Shown: positions 49,011-57,429, counted from the first letter of the stretch. The stretch: 64,000 nt of DNA from Sulfuricurvum sp. (GCA_030694265.1 JAUXYP010000002.1:310001-374000); one strand, 5' to 3'. A program made the numbers and translations. The notes: generated by a model not told the origin, from the sequence alone.

Positions 49011-50306
49011 ATGGCGCGTAAAGCAGTACCCCTAACCGATACAGAAATAAAGAAGGCAAAATCAGCCGAGAAAGATTATAAACTCTTTGACGGTGGCGGG
49101 CTATTTTTACTGATTAAACCGACTGGTGGTAAATTGTGGCGTTTGAAATATCTCTTTGAGGGTAAAGAAAAGCTAATTTCATTAGGCACATATCCCGAAA
49201 CGACATTACTTGAAGCAAGAGCAAAACGAGACGAATTTAAACGAGAGATCACCAAGGGGATAAACCCATCTGCAGAGCGTAAAGAATCCAAAGCAAAAAT
49301 AGAGGCAAAAGAGATCGAAGAACAAGCGGCGGTAGAAGGACAGTTTCACCTTGTAGCGTATGAATGGCTTAACTCACTTAACAATGACGAGAGTACGCAT
49401 AATAAGCGCGTTTCATCGTTTGAAAAAGACATTTTTCCCTATCTGTGCACTTACAATGAACGGCACGCCATTATCTCCTCAAAGCACATTAAAGACATTA
49501 CTCATCCCGAATTATTGAAAATTATTAAAATAAAAGAGAATACGGCTCCCGAAGTAGCAATTCGCCGGTTTAGAGATTGTAACCGTCTTTGGAAATATGC
49601 TATTAATCATGGTCATACGGAAATCAATATTAGCGATCGAATTAGTAGCGATGCATTTGTTCTCCGGAAAGAGAAACATATCCCTAAGATCACGGACGAA
49701 AAAATATTAGGAGAGCTTTTAAGAGCTATAGACAATTATAAAGGCGAAGGCGGGATCATTCTACGAAATATTCTCCGTTTTGTTTCTATCATACCTTTAC
49801 GTGCCGATAATCTATGTAAATTAAGATGGAATCAAGTTGATTTTGATAAAGCAATCATCAAGATACCACGATGTGAGATGAAAGTTAAAGATGATAATCT
49901 ACCCGACTTTGTAGTACCGCTTCCGATACAAGCGTTAAATATACTCAAAGAAGTAAGAGAAATTACGGGATGGGGGCAATGGGTATTTCATGGGGTACGA
50001 AATAATCTTACTCATGCAAATAAAGAGAGCGGCAATAAAGCATTGCGATCATTGGGATTTATTGACGAAGCAAACGGACGTAAACAAACACTACATAGTT
50101 TTAGAGGTACATTTCGATCACTCAGTGAAACATACGCTAAAGAGCATGGGGTGAGTTTTGAAGTTCGAGAGCGTGCATTGGATCACCATGAGCAAAATAA
50201 GGTTGTCAGAGCTTATACCCATAAAGCGGATTACACTGAGCAGATGCGAGAACTGATGCAATGGTGGGCAGATTTTTTAGACAGGCTAATGCTACGCCGC
50301 TCTTAA
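49011..50306 (+). CDS. int: Tyrosine integrase, P4 type with DUF4102 arm-binding domain
   Basis: A 431-residue integrase. The N-terminal LTDTEIKKAKSAEKDYKLFD and GGLFLLIKPTGGKLWRLKY form the DUF4102 arm-binding domain. Catalytic residues: Arg in IPLRADNLCKLRW, HSFRGTFRSL, the DHHEQN box and the Tyr in VRAYTHKADY. The C terminus RELMQWWADFLD is typical of the family. It lies 204 bp from the tRNA. No good ribosome binding site precedes the ATG; a TACCCCT repeat occupies that place. Confidence 0.95.
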   Translation: MARKAVPLTDTEIKKAKSAEKDYKLFDGGGLFLLIKPTGGKLWRLKYLFEGKEKLISLGTYPETTLLEARAKRDEFKREITKGINPSAERKESKAKIEAKEIEEQAAVEGQFHLVAYEWLNSLNNDESTHNKRVSSFEKDIFPYLCTYNERHAIISSKHIKDITHPELLKIIKIKENTAPEVAIRRFRDCNRLWKYAINHGHTEINISDRISSDAFVLRKEKHIPKITDEKILGELLRAIDNYKGEGGIILRNILRFVSIIPLRADNLCKLRWNQVDFDKAIIKIPRCEMKVKDDNLPDFVVPLPIQALNILKEVREITGWGQWVFHGVRNNLTHANKESGNKALRSLGFIDEANGRKQTLHSFRGTFRSLSETYAKEHGVSFEVRERALDHHEQNKVVRAYTHKADYTEQMRELMQWWADFLDRLMLRRS

Positions 50307-50463
50307 TTTTTCATCATCAATTTTGATAAATTTAACTTGTGATTGAATACCTATTTTGGCTTCATTTCCACGCCCGACCGCTACTAAGTGCCTCAAAAAA
50401 TGGGGCTTATTTAGCTAATTATTTATTAGCTACAAAATCCCTTCCCTTCTTTTCCCTCCATTT

Positions 50464-50565
50464 GAGCTTGCGAAAAAAGGAGCGCAATATAACCGTTAGG
50501 GTTGATAGTGCGCACTATCAACCCTAACGGATTAATCGTGCTATAATTCTCTACTTCGCAAGCTC
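50464..50565. other. Nested inverted repeats before the relaxase gene, candidate oriT
   Basis: An outer 11 bp inverted repeat (GAGCTTGCGAA 50464-50474, TTCGCAAGCTC 50555-50565) encloses a perfect 38 bp palindrome at 50493-50530 centred on GATAGTGC/GCACTATC. The relaxase gene starts 15 bp after the outer repeat. Mob/Pre (MobV) plasmids have oriT in this position, overlapping the mob promoter, and their nick site contains TAGTG. The exact nick site is inferred. The stretch 50307-50463 before it has no gene. Confidence 0.55.
50542..50547 (+). promoter_or_regulatory. -10 box of the relaxase gene
   Basis: TATAAT between the 38 bp palindrome and the right outer repeat, 32 bp before the ATG. Binding of the relaxase or a regulator to the palindrome would cover the -35 region, so autoregulation is plausible. 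Confidence 0.5.
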
Positions 50566-50579
50566 AGGAGAATTACAAA

Positions 50580-52259
50580 ATGGCAATCTCATCGATCAAC
50601 TTCGCCAAATCTTCCGGCGGTTCATTTGCTCATAATGACCGATCAGAAAAAGAGCCGGACTATCTTCTTCCGGTTGAACATCGATTAGAAAATGAGTGCA
50701 ACCGATCTGCACCGGAAGCGCAAAAAATGCTAGAGAATTTGTTTGAGAACGCCAAAGAAAATTACTCTAAAACCTACGGTCAAAAGTTCCAAACCAAATT
50801 TGAAAATGCGCACTGGGAAGCTGTCATAAATCTCAACAAAGAGCATACGATCAAAGACGTTGAACGTCTCGTTCGAGAGATCGAAAAAGAGACGGGATTT
50901 ACAGAGGTACAAATTGCTATCCATCGGGACGAGGGGCGCATTAACGAGAAAACGGCTCATCCGATTTATAACCTACACGCCCACGTCAATTTTTCTACTC
51001 TCGACAAAGAAACGGGGAGACAGTTGTACCGTAGATCGATCAGCAATTCAGAACGGGAGAAGATACGCAAAGAGAACGGTATCCCCGACGGGGAGAAGAT
51101 ACCGAAACATTTAACCGCTGTTATGGACAAAGCGAAGCTCTCAAAGCTCCAAGACATTACCGCCCGTGAATTGGGAATGGAACGGGGGCAAAAAGGCTCT
51201 GAGAAAGTGCGTTTAGGGCATAAGCAGTACCGAGCCGTAGAGCAAGAGAAAGAGAAGCTTTTAGAGAAGATCGATGAACTCCAAAAAGAGAACACAGAGC
51301 TACGCTACAGCTTCCGAGATATGCAAAAACAGATCACCGCCATAGAGGCTCCGACCGAAGATAAAAAAGAGCTTCATAGGCTCAATACCGAGATCAACAA
51401 AATGAAGATCGAGGGAGCTACCAAAGACCTCAAAATTTCAGAGCTTGAAGCGAAGATGAGAGAGATCGAGGAGAAGAACACCGATTTATCAAAGAGCCTT
51501 GAAACGGTGCGATCACTCAACCGCTATGCGGAGAGTGAGAAAGCAGAGCTTAGAGCGCAGAATATCGCCAAAGATCAAACGATAGATCAACTTAAAAACG
51601 ATTCAGAAAATACGCTTAAAATAACTCAACCGATACACGAGCCTATAAACGCCTCAAAAATTGCCAAGCTCCTAGAAGAAAACGAGATATTGCAGATCAC
51701 GAACAAAGCTCTTGAAACTGAAGTTTCAGAGCTGAAAGAAAATCGTGCTGTAGGTGATATCTCCAAGGAGATTGAGGAGGCGCATTCGAAAATCGGGGAA
51801 ATGGCGAGAATAGCTACTTCCAACGCTGAAGCCATCGAAGAGCTAGAAAAAGAGCTACCAAATCGTGACCCAAAAAAAGTAGCAATAGCCGTTTATAACT
51901 CTCATATCGTCGCTGATACGGGGATAATGGGGAAATTTGGCGGTGAGAAAAAAGATACCGATTTGCTCATTGCGAATATGGCGAAAGAGATCGAAAAGCG
52001 AGACAAACTGCTCAAAAGAGCTGTTGATATGCTCAAAAATTCAGAGATTACGAGAAAGAGGGTTACAGACTCAATAAAAAATGTTGTAGAAAGCTCAAAA
52101 AAGCACCTAGAAGCGATTTTTAGCAAAATTACGGGTAAATCATTACCCGAAGTAAAAAAAGAGCGTGAGGAGCTTGTGAACGCTAAACCGAGAGGACTAC
52201 GTGAAGCGGTCGATGAGCTAAACAAGCAGAAAGAGCCTGAAAAGGGGATAGAGAGATGA
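50580..52259 (+). CDS. mob: Mobilization relaxase of the Mob/Pre type
   Basis: A 559-residue protein with AGGAG before the ATG. Residues 1-220 form the relaxase-like part: SSINFAKSSGGSFAHNDRSE, VQIAIHRDEGRINEK and NLHAHVNFSTLDKETG, whose HxH with the upstream His fits an HUH metal site. Residues 220-560 are long coiled coils (EKEKLLEKIDELQKENTELR and similar). It should nick oriT and lead the strand during transfer. The motif spacing differs from classical MobV (an insert between HRDE and HAH), so it may be a distinct subfamily. Confidence 0.8.
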   Translation: MAISSINFAKSSGGSFAHNDRSEKEPDYLLPVEHRLENECNRSAPEAQKMLENLFENAKENYSKTYGQKFQTKFENAHWEAVINLNKEHTIKDVERLVREIEKETGFTEVQIAIHRDEGRINEKTAHPIYNLHAHVNFSTLDKETGRQLYRRSISNSEREKIRKENGIPDGEKIPKHLTAVMDKAKLSKLQDITARELGMERGQKGSEKVRLGHKQYRAVEQEKEKLLEKIDELQKENTELRYSFRDMQKQITAIEAPTEDKKELHRLNTEINKMKIEGATKDLKISELEAKMREIEEKNTDLSKSLETVRSLNRYAESEKAELRAQNIAKDQTIDQLKNDSENTLKITQPIHEPINASKIAKLLEENEILQITNKALETEVSELKENRAVGDISKEIEEAHSKIGEMARIATSNAEAIEELEKELPNRDPKKVAIAVYNSHIVADTGIMGKFGGEKKDTDLLIANMAKEIEKRDKLLKRAVDMLKNSEITRKRVTDSIKNVVESSKKHLEAIFSKITGKSLPEVKKEREELVNAKPRGLREAVDELNKQKEPEKGIER

Positions 52260-52417
52260 TTATCTTCATGAAAGCCGTTAAGTCCTTTTTTTTAGAGTCT
52301 CAAAAAGTGCGCTAAAAAGAGAAAAAAATAGTTTGTTTTTTTATCAAACTATAGGAAAAGCACTCGGTATAGATGGGAAAAATATAGCCTATTGGCTATT
52401 TGATTTGTCAAGGCTTT

Positions 52418-52529
52418 TTACGAAATTATTTACCAATAAATAAATAATAATTAATTTCGTAACTTATTAGTAATTTACTAATTAATTATTAGCTCGTTTT
52501 TGTACCAAATAGATTGACCTATTTAGTAC
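52418..52529. other. AT-rich region with two inverted repeats between convergent operons
   Basis: TTACGAAATTA (52418-52428) and TAATTTCGTAA (52452-52462) form a perfect 11 bp inverted repeat; GTACCAAATAG/CTATTTAGTAC (52502-52529) forms a second, with one mismatch. The DNA between is nearly all A and T. It may be a bidirectional termination region or a replication origin; no T run supports a simple terminator. Confidence 0.4.
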
Positions 52530-52536
52530 AAATTGT

Positions 52537-52704
52537 TTAAAGCGTCCGTGGGTTCTCACCCGCACCACTATCCCATACAAAGGGCTTTTTCTCTGTTTTC
52601 AACCAAAAGGGCTTATGCCCCTCTTCGCCGATAGGTGGGTTAATTTCTGCCTCTTCGGGCGGTATAGTTTCCGCCTCCAGCTTTTCTTCTTTTTCCTCAT
52701 CCAT
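52537..52704 (-). CDS. Small acidic protein after trbL
   Basis: A 55-residue frame starting MDEEKEEKLEAETIPPEEAE, with AGGAG 9 bp before the ATG. It is rich in Glu and Pro, ending with FVWDSGAGENPRTL. It starts 14 bp after the trbL stop on the same strand, so it belongs to the same operon. No family recognised. Confidence 0.55.
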   Translation of the reverse strand: MDEEKEEKLEAETIPPEEAEINPPIGEEGHKPFWLKTEKKPFVWDSGAGENPRTL

Positions 52705-52718
52705 TTGTTCGGATCTCC

Positions 52719-53744
52719 TTATTTTTTATTCTTCCCTCTAATGGTGTCGGCAATCCCACCGCCCATTGATCGTGCAAAGTGACCCATTGCAGAGCCTCCA
52801 CTATTCGCCGCCGCTTGTTTCGCTGACTTAGCAGCATCGTATAATCCCATACCGCCTTTACCTGCTGCTGCAGCTCCTGCAACTGCTCCACCCGCTACAC
52901 TCGCCGCCACGCCTAAGCCAGACGTTGAATTACCACCAAGCGTTCCCGACAATAGGCTATTTACTATACCGTTGATCATATTCACTACAGAGGCTAGGAT
53001 GATAGATATTACAATGACCGCCACGTATGAACCAACGTCATTGTCTACAGTTGTTTGCAGCTGCTCAATGGTGTCTATTGTCAGCGCAAGAACCAGCTTA
53101 ATGAACATCAATTCCAATCCTGCTGCAAAGAGAGCTTTTATTGGACTGATAGCCATTGAACGGGTATAAGCCAATCCGCCCAATGAAAGAACGATATACG
53201 TTCCTGAAATCAACATTTGAATTTTAACTAATGTCATAAACAGCTGCGCTGCCATCAGACTAAAGGCAATCAAACAAATCGCCCCTGCAAAAACTGCGGC
53301 AAGGCTTCGCCCTATATCGGTTATAGTCATACCCTCCCATATTGCAATGACTAGCTCCATTGCTGCTTCAAGAATGGTATCGGGTTGAATATCTCTACTT
53401 GTGGCGTTTGTCGCTATTTGTGCGAACGATTCGGGGATCATTGTCAAATAACCAACAGAATTGAAGATCATCAAAAAAAAGCCAATCCAAAGGATTTTTT
53501 CAATCAATTTATAAAAAAGGGCATTTATTTCTATACCTTGGATAGCCATAGCTCCAAACGTCAAAACAAAGTCAATGACGATGAAAGAGAAGAACAAGTA
53601 CATCCCTGCTGGTTTGATAGCGGCTACCCATTGGGCGGAAGCGGCGGAAATTATCCCCAACACGCCTGCAGCATTGTTGTCAATTTCCGCTGCACCGAAT
53701 AACATCGAGGGAATAAAAAACCCCAATAAAAAAATGAGCTTCAT
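52719..53744 (-). CDS. trbL: TrbL/VirB6-type conjugation membrane protein
   Basis: A 341-residue protein with a signal peptide (MKLIFLLGFFIPSMLFGAAE) and about six membrane helices, then a Gly/Ala/Ser-rich tail (VAASVAGGAVAGAAAAGKGG). This layout is that of TrbL, the inner-membrane channel part of P-type secretion systems. It follows a TrbK-like and a TrbJ-like gene in the same order as trbJ-trbK-trbL of IncP plasmids. Confidence 0.8.
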   Translation of the reverse strand: MKLIFLLGFFIPSMLFGAAEIDNNAAGVLGIISAASAQWVAAIKPAGMYLFFSFIVIDFVLTFGAMAIQGIEINALFYKLIEKILWIGFFLMIFNSVGYLTMIPESFAQIATNATSRDIQPDTILEAAMELVIAIWEGMTITDIGRSLAAVFAGAICLIAFSLMAAQLFMTLVKIQMLISGTYIVLSLGGLAYTRSMAISPIKALFAAGLELMFIKLVLALTIDTIEQLQTTVDNDVGSYVAVIVISIILASVVNMINGIVNSLLSGTLGGNSTSGLGVAASVAGGAVAGAAAAGKGGMGLYDAAKSAKQAAANSGGSAMGHFARSMGGGIADTIRGKNKK

Positions 53745-53749
53745 CTAAA

Positions 53750-54007
53750 TCACCACGTTTTGATATTGGGTTCATTACCCTTGATAGAATGTTTTCTTTC
53801 CGATGCTGATACGGCCCGCTCTGCGCTTGCACATTCAACTCTCTCGTTCCCGGTCATTGACTCAAGTGTTTTACACTCTTGAACCAAGTCTTTTGCCTCA
53901 TCGAGGTGAGTTTTATAATATTCGATCGTTTCGGCTTCATCTTTTGGTTCACTGCACCCAGTGAGCAAGATTATTGTGATTGTTGCAATTGTAAATATTA
54001 TCTTCAT
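53750..54007 (-). CDS. trbK: TrbK/EexN-type entry-exclusion lipoprotein
   Basis: An 85-residue lipoprotein. The ATG at 54007 has AAGGA 7 bp upstream. The signal MKIIFTIATITIILLTGCSE ends in a lipobox with Cys. EYYKTHLDEAKDLVQECK followed by RVECASAERAV is the entry-exclusion protein pattern. The last 12 residues, SIKGNEPNIKTW, are identical to those of the upstream TrbJ-like protein. Confidence 0.75.
   Translation of the reverse strand: MKIIFTIATITIILLTGCSEPKDEAETIEYYKTHLDEAKDLVQECKTLESMTGNERVECASAERAVSASERKHSIKGNEPNIKTW
53753..53788. repeat. 36 bp direct repeat at the 3' end of the trbK-like gene
   Basis: Perfect copy of 54024-54059. It covers exactly the last 12 sense codons (SIKGNEPNIKTW) of both genes; the stop codons differ (TGA here, TAA there). 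Confidence 0.85.
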
Positions 54008-54020
54008 TTTGGTGTCCTTT

Positions 54021-54800
54021 TTACCACGTTTTGATATTGGGTTCATTACCCTTGATAGACTTTTTGCTTTTTGCTATCCACGCATCACGAGATGCTTGTG
54101 TCGCCGCCTTCTCTTCATTCTGTTGTGCCGATGCTTGCGCCATAAGGTTCGTTTGCATCAACATAGAGGAATGGAGCTTTTTGAGGGTATCCGTTTGGTG
54201 CATAGCGATTTCATTGGCCGCTTGAATTGCCGCTTTGTTCCCGACCGCATTACGGCTCTGGAGCTTGAGCATATTCATATTCAAAGCGTCGTCTTGTAAA
54301 TCCTTATTGACCGCTTTTAGGTTGCGGAGAGTACCGAGAGCCGTTCCACGGTTCTGATCGGTCAAGGATTTATAGTATTGAGAGAATGACGAGGCTTGAT
54401 CTTTGATCGAACCGGTTGTTCCTCTTTTCATGTGTTCATCGTATCCGGGGAACGTCGCTGAGAATTTATCATCGAGGTTCGCCATGTTGTAGGCTATGCC
54501 GTTTGTCGAAACCATCATGCTTGAGAGCTGATTGATGTAACTGTTAAAGTTCGATACATCCATTGCACTCAAAGCTTCTAAATTCTGCTGTGCCATCTGC
54601 ACCGCTTGAATGTTCTGCTGTAAGTTGTTTGTAGCAAGAGTGATCTGCTCAATCTGCTTCGCTTGGCTCACAGCATTGCCGACTTCTGCGGTCGCCCATT
54701 GGATTGATTGTAACGCTTGTGAAGCGTCACCTGCAGCATAACTATTTGAACCAATTAAACACGCCAATAATAGGCTAATTTTTGCTGTTTCTTTTAGCAT
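54021..54800 (-). CDS. trbJ: TrbJ/VirB5-type conjugation protein
   Basis: A 259-residue exported protein with signal ISLLLACLIGSNSYAAG and long amphipathic helices (NNLQQNIQAVQMAQQNLEAL). This is the usual look of TrbJ/VirB5 minor pilus or secretion proteins. GGAG precedes the ATG at 54800. The segment QASAQQNEEKAATQASRDAW near the C terminus is typical. Its last 12 residues are shared with the next gene. Confidence 0.78.
   Translation of the reverse strand: MLKETAKISLLLACLIGSNSYAAGDASQALQSIQWATAEVGNAVSQAKQIEQITLATNNLQQNIQAVQMAQQNLEALSAMDVSNFNSYINQLSSMMVSTNGIAYNMANLDDKFSATFPGYDEHMKRGTTGSIKDQASSFSQYYKSLTDQNRGTALGTLRNLKAVNKDLQDDALNMNMLKLQSRNAVGNKAAIQAANEIAMHQTDTLKKLHSSMLMQTNLMAQASAQQNEEKAATQASRDAWIAKSKKSIKGNEPNIKTW
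54024..54059. repeat. 36 bp direct repeat at the 3' end of the trbJ-like gene
   Basis: Second copy of 53753-53788, see there. Confidence 0.85.
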
Positions 54801-54969
54801 TTAGCAGCTCCAAATATTCTTCTTGTGTGGTTTTTGGTGGCATCGGTTCACCGCGCAAAGAACATTTAAACTCTCTCCACTTATCCCCTAAAGTGAGTTT
54901 GGTTAAAAGTACAAAATCAAACTCTTTCCATAGGTTTTTAAAATACTCTTTAAAAGGTTTTCTTTCCAT
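54775..54969 (-). CDS. Small hypothetical protein of the mobilization operon
   Basis: A 64-residue protein if it starts at the ATG at 54969, which has AAGGA 7 bp before it. A start at 54993 overlapping the previous stop (TGATG) would give 72 residues. The sequence MERKPFKEYFKNLWKEF is basic and helical. Function unknown. It overlaps the TrbJ-like gene by 26 bp. Confidence 0.55.
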   Translation of the reverse strand: MERKPFKEYFKNLWKEFDFVLLTKLTLGDKWREFKCSLRGEPMPPKTTQEEYLELLNAKRNSKN

Positions 54970-54992
54970 CACATTGTCCTTATTGTTTTTCA

Positions 54993-55178
54993 TCACGCTG
55001 CCGCTATTTCTTCAATCAGTGCTTCTCTCAATGACGGGCTATCCGCCAACGGAAGCAGCTCCAAAATCTGATTAAACAGTACCTCTATTTTTGCAATCGC
55101 AACCATTTTTGGATATTCCTCTTTGATTACCCGTTCTACTCTCTCTTTTTTTGTTTCTTGTGGCATTTTATTTCTCAT
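54993..55178 (-). CDS. Small hypothetical protein
   Basis: A 61-residue protein with GGAG before the ATG. Basic N terminus (KKERVERVIKEEYPK) and a helical C terminus (LLPLADSPSLREALIEEIAAA). No family recognised. It overlaps its neighbours, as do all genes in this operon. Confidence 0.55.
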   Translation of the reverse strand: MRNKMPQETKKERVERVIKEEYPKMVAIAKIEVLFNQILELLPLADSPSLREALIEEIAAA

Positions 55179-55407
55179 CTTTTTCTCCTTTCGTTAGTGA
55201 ATATGTAATCGAGAAAGATTGACTATGCTGAAATTTGATCTCAGGGAGGTTTTGTGCTCTCATGTAATCGAAAATCATTTTTGTATTCTTAGCTTGGATA
55301 GCTTTTAGTAGGTTCGCGTCTTCGGTTTCGCCTATACTTTCAAGCAACTCTATTGGTTTTTTCAAATAGCTTTCTATTTGGCTGTTTATTTTGAGTTTTT
55401 TACGCAT
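55168..55407 (-). CDS. Small hypothetical protein
   Basis: A 79-residue protein with a basic start (MRKKLKINSQIESYLKKP) and the helical segment GETEDANLLKAIQAKNTKM. Function unknown. It overlaps the Rep-like gene by 8 bp and the next gene by 11 bp. Confidence 0.55.
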   Translation of the reverse strand: MRKKLKINSQIESYLKKPIELLESIGETEDANLLKAIQAKNTKMIFDYMRAQNLPEIKFQHSQSFSITYSLTKGEKDEK

Positions 55408-56242
55408 GATGTTCCTTGTTCTTCAAATAATCAAAAATACTATCATGTCCGCTTGCACGTAAAGCAGCTGACAATTCCTCACCTTCTTCTCGTTTCAACC
55501 GATTGGCAACAACCCATGGTTTCTCGTTGGTCAAATTCATGCGTGTTATTCGAGCGCGAATATTCGCAAGTGTCCGCCCTTTGCCGGAACGAACTTCTCG
55601 GATCAGTGAATCTCGATATTTCTCAAAATCACCTCCTCGCTCTGTAGCGATCGTATTAATTCCATCAATAACCATTTCGCGGGGCAATTCCTCGATATAT
55701 TCAGAAAGTTCCGAATAAGGATCAGGCGTTGTAACAATCTCACAACCTAGCAACTCATTTTCATCTTCTTCCGAAATTGGAGGAGATGAAGAGGAGGAAG
55801 AATTGTCTTTTTTATTTCTCTCTTCTTCTTTCTTTTGTGTACCCCGATTTAAGGTGGTACCTTTTTTTGGGGTAGGTGTTACCCCGTTTTGTGGGGGTGC
55901 CCCTTTTTTCGGGGTATCCCTATTTTTGGGATGGGTTAAGACTTTAAAAAGAGTCGGTTTGCCCGGTACGGATACGTCCTCAATCAAACTTAACGCTTTT
56001 AATTCACCAAGAGCCACCCAAACGGTATCACTCTTTTTGATTCCAGTTTTCTCCATAAATTTCGATGCTGAAATTGCATCAAATTCTTTCCCCCATCCAA
56101 GAGTACTTCGGACGATGACGAGATAGCATTTGAGGGCGTTAGGACTCATTTGCGACAGTAACTTATCTACTAAATCATTCGGTATTTGAAAGCTATTGAC
56201 TAAAAAACTCACGGTTTCCCTCTTTCCGGCGGGATACACCAT
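55400..56242 (-). CDS. Replication-initiation-like protein with N-terminal winged helix
   Basis: A 280-residue protein. Residues 15-110 form a winged helix (LSQMSPNALKCYLVIVRSTLGWGKEFDAI in part, then TGIKKSDTVWVALGELKALSLIED), as in phage replication protein O and plasmid Rep proteins. A low-complexity linker follows with two TPKKG units, several Gly-Thr stretches and a run of Ser. The C-terminal helical domain may bind a helicase or loader. The exact role, replication or regulation, is inferred from position after two AlpA-like genes. Confidence 0.6.
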   Translation of the reverse strand: MVYPAGKRETVSFLVNSFQIPNDLVDKLLSQMSPNALKCYLVIVRSTLGWGKEFDAISASKFMEKTGIKKSDTVWVALGELKALSLIEDVSVPGKPTLFKVLTHPKNRDTPKKGAPPQNGVTPTPKKGTTLNRGTQKKEEERNKKDNSSSSSSPPISEEDENELLGCEIVTTPDPYSELSEYIEELPREMVIDGINTIATERGGDFEKYRDSLIREVRSGKGRTLANIRARITRMNLTNEKPWVVANRLKREEGEELSAALRASGHDSIFDYLKNKEHHA

Positions 56243-56243
56243 T

Positions 56244-56447
56244 TCATGCCGTTTTTACTCTTGGATCATTCAAAGCATCATTCTGACTTTGTACAAATGC
56301 ACGAATATCCGATTCTCTCCACACCGTTACCTTTGGCGATAATTTAGTTGATTTCAATTTGCCTTGTCTTGTATAAAGCCATACTGTTGACTGGGAAAGT
56401 TGGCCCAGCATCTCAGCGACCTTAGCTACACGATAGAACTGTTCCAT
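56244..56447 (-). CDS. AlpA/excisionase-type DNA-binding protein
   Basis: A 67-residue MerR-like helix-turn-helix protein; the ATG at 56447 has AAAAGGA before it. FYRVAKVAEMLGQLSQSTVWLYTRQGKL and VTVWRESDIRAFV are the two family segments. Likely an excisionase or a regulator of the integrase. It ends 1 bp before the Rep-like gene start. Confidence 0.75.
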   Translation of the reverse strand: MEQFYRVAKVAEMLGQLSQSTVWLYTRQGKLKSTKLSPKVTVWRESDIRAFVQSQNDALNDPRVKTA

Positions 56448-56643
56448 GCGTATCCTTTTCGGTTTTTGCAAGTCGAATATTGGAATTTAAATAATCCTCG
56501 ATCCATTCTTTTTTGTAGTAGACATCGCGACCAATTTTGGTGTATTGAATCCTCTTTTTAGTCCTTAAATTATTTTGGGTAACTATAGGAATTTGAGGAA
56601 AACTAAAAATTCCACTGGCCAACTCTTTAGTTGTTATCCACAT
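56422..56643 (-). CDS. Helix-turn-helix excisionase-like protein
   Basis: A 73-residue protein beginning WITTKELASGIFSF and continuing IQYTKIGRDVYYKKEWIEDYL, a MerR/excisionase-type DNA-binding fold. AAAGG precedes the ATG. It is the first gene of the minus-strand operon and overlaps the AlpA-like gene. The 158 bp between it and the divergent gene at 56802 holds the promoters. Confidence 0.65.
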   Translation of the reverse strand: MWITTKELASGIFSFPQIPIVTQNNLRTKKRIQYTKIGRDVYYKKEWIEDYLNSNIRLAKTEKDTHGTVLSCS

Positions 56644-56801
56644 ATCACATCCCTTTGTATAGAATTATTTTCTACTTAATGATTTAATATAGCAATTGTT
56701 GCTACTTTATACTTAAAAAATTATTAAATATATAGATATTATTTCTAAATCATTATCTTTTTGCTATACTTTTAGAATTATTTTCCATATGAGAGGATTT
56801 T

Positions 56802-57332
56802 GTGCTTAAAACATATTCATTGTTATTTCAAAATACAATCAGAACTATTTCAAATTGGAAAGTTGAAAAACGTCCAATTATTTCATTGCTTGAAAAGTAC
56901 TTTTCAAAAGAAGATTTAGAAGAATTTTTAGAAACAGGGAAAATTTCTAGATTAGAAAATAATATGGTGTACACCGATGATCTTGATCTCATCAAATCCC
57001 TCAATATAGATAATGCTATTTTTTCTGCAAAAGCCAAATTACAAAATCTAGAAAATAAAGCTAGCGATTGGCTTCATAATAAAGGTGCAATAGGTATTTT
57101 AAAAGATGTCTTAGCATCAATGGAACCAAACGCATTTACTATAGAAAATGCGAAAGATATTCTTATCGAGAGAATTAAAGGATACGAAACAAAATTATTT
57201 TCATTGAAATTAAAAAATTCAAGCCAACAAAAACTACTTAATATCTACATCCAAAAGTATTTTTCAAAATTAGAATGTTATGCGATCTGCAAGTATAGTG
57301 ATGAAGTTTTTAATTACAAAGGCTATTTTTAA
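56802..57332 (+). CDS. Putative regulator with N-terminal HTH-like part
   Basis: A 176-residue protein starting with GTG, with GAGAGG before it. The N-terminal LLFQNTIRTISNWKVEKRPIISLLEKYF in part reads like a short helix-turn-helix in which NTIRTISNWKVEKRP is the recognition region. The rest is helical and rich in Lys and Asn. It lies divergent from the excisionase gene and ahead of the OLD-type nuclease gene (about 97 bp gap). It may regulate that gene. Not recognised as a family. Confidence 0.55.
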   Translation: MLKTYSLLFQNTIRTISNWKVEKRPIISLLEKYFSKEDLEEFLETGKISRLENNMVYTDDLDLIKSLNIDNAIFSAKAKLQNLENKASDWLHNKGAIGILKDVLASMEPNAFTIENAKDILIERIKGYETKLFSLKLKNSSQQKLLNIYIQKYFSKLECYAICKYSDEVFNYKGYF

Positions 57333-57429
57333 ACTTTTCACTTTGGTGTTGATGATTGGAGTGGGAGTTTTCTTAGGCTGTGAGCATATATAGAGTTTTT
57401 AAGGACCTAGTTTTTATCAAGGAATGAGA

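Noticed and set aside
55850-55930. Repeated CCCC/TTTTT-rich motif that looked like a short tandem array
   Set aside because: It is the coding repeat of TPKKG-type units in the linker of the Rep-like protein, not a CRISPR array. No CRISPR array was seen in the window.
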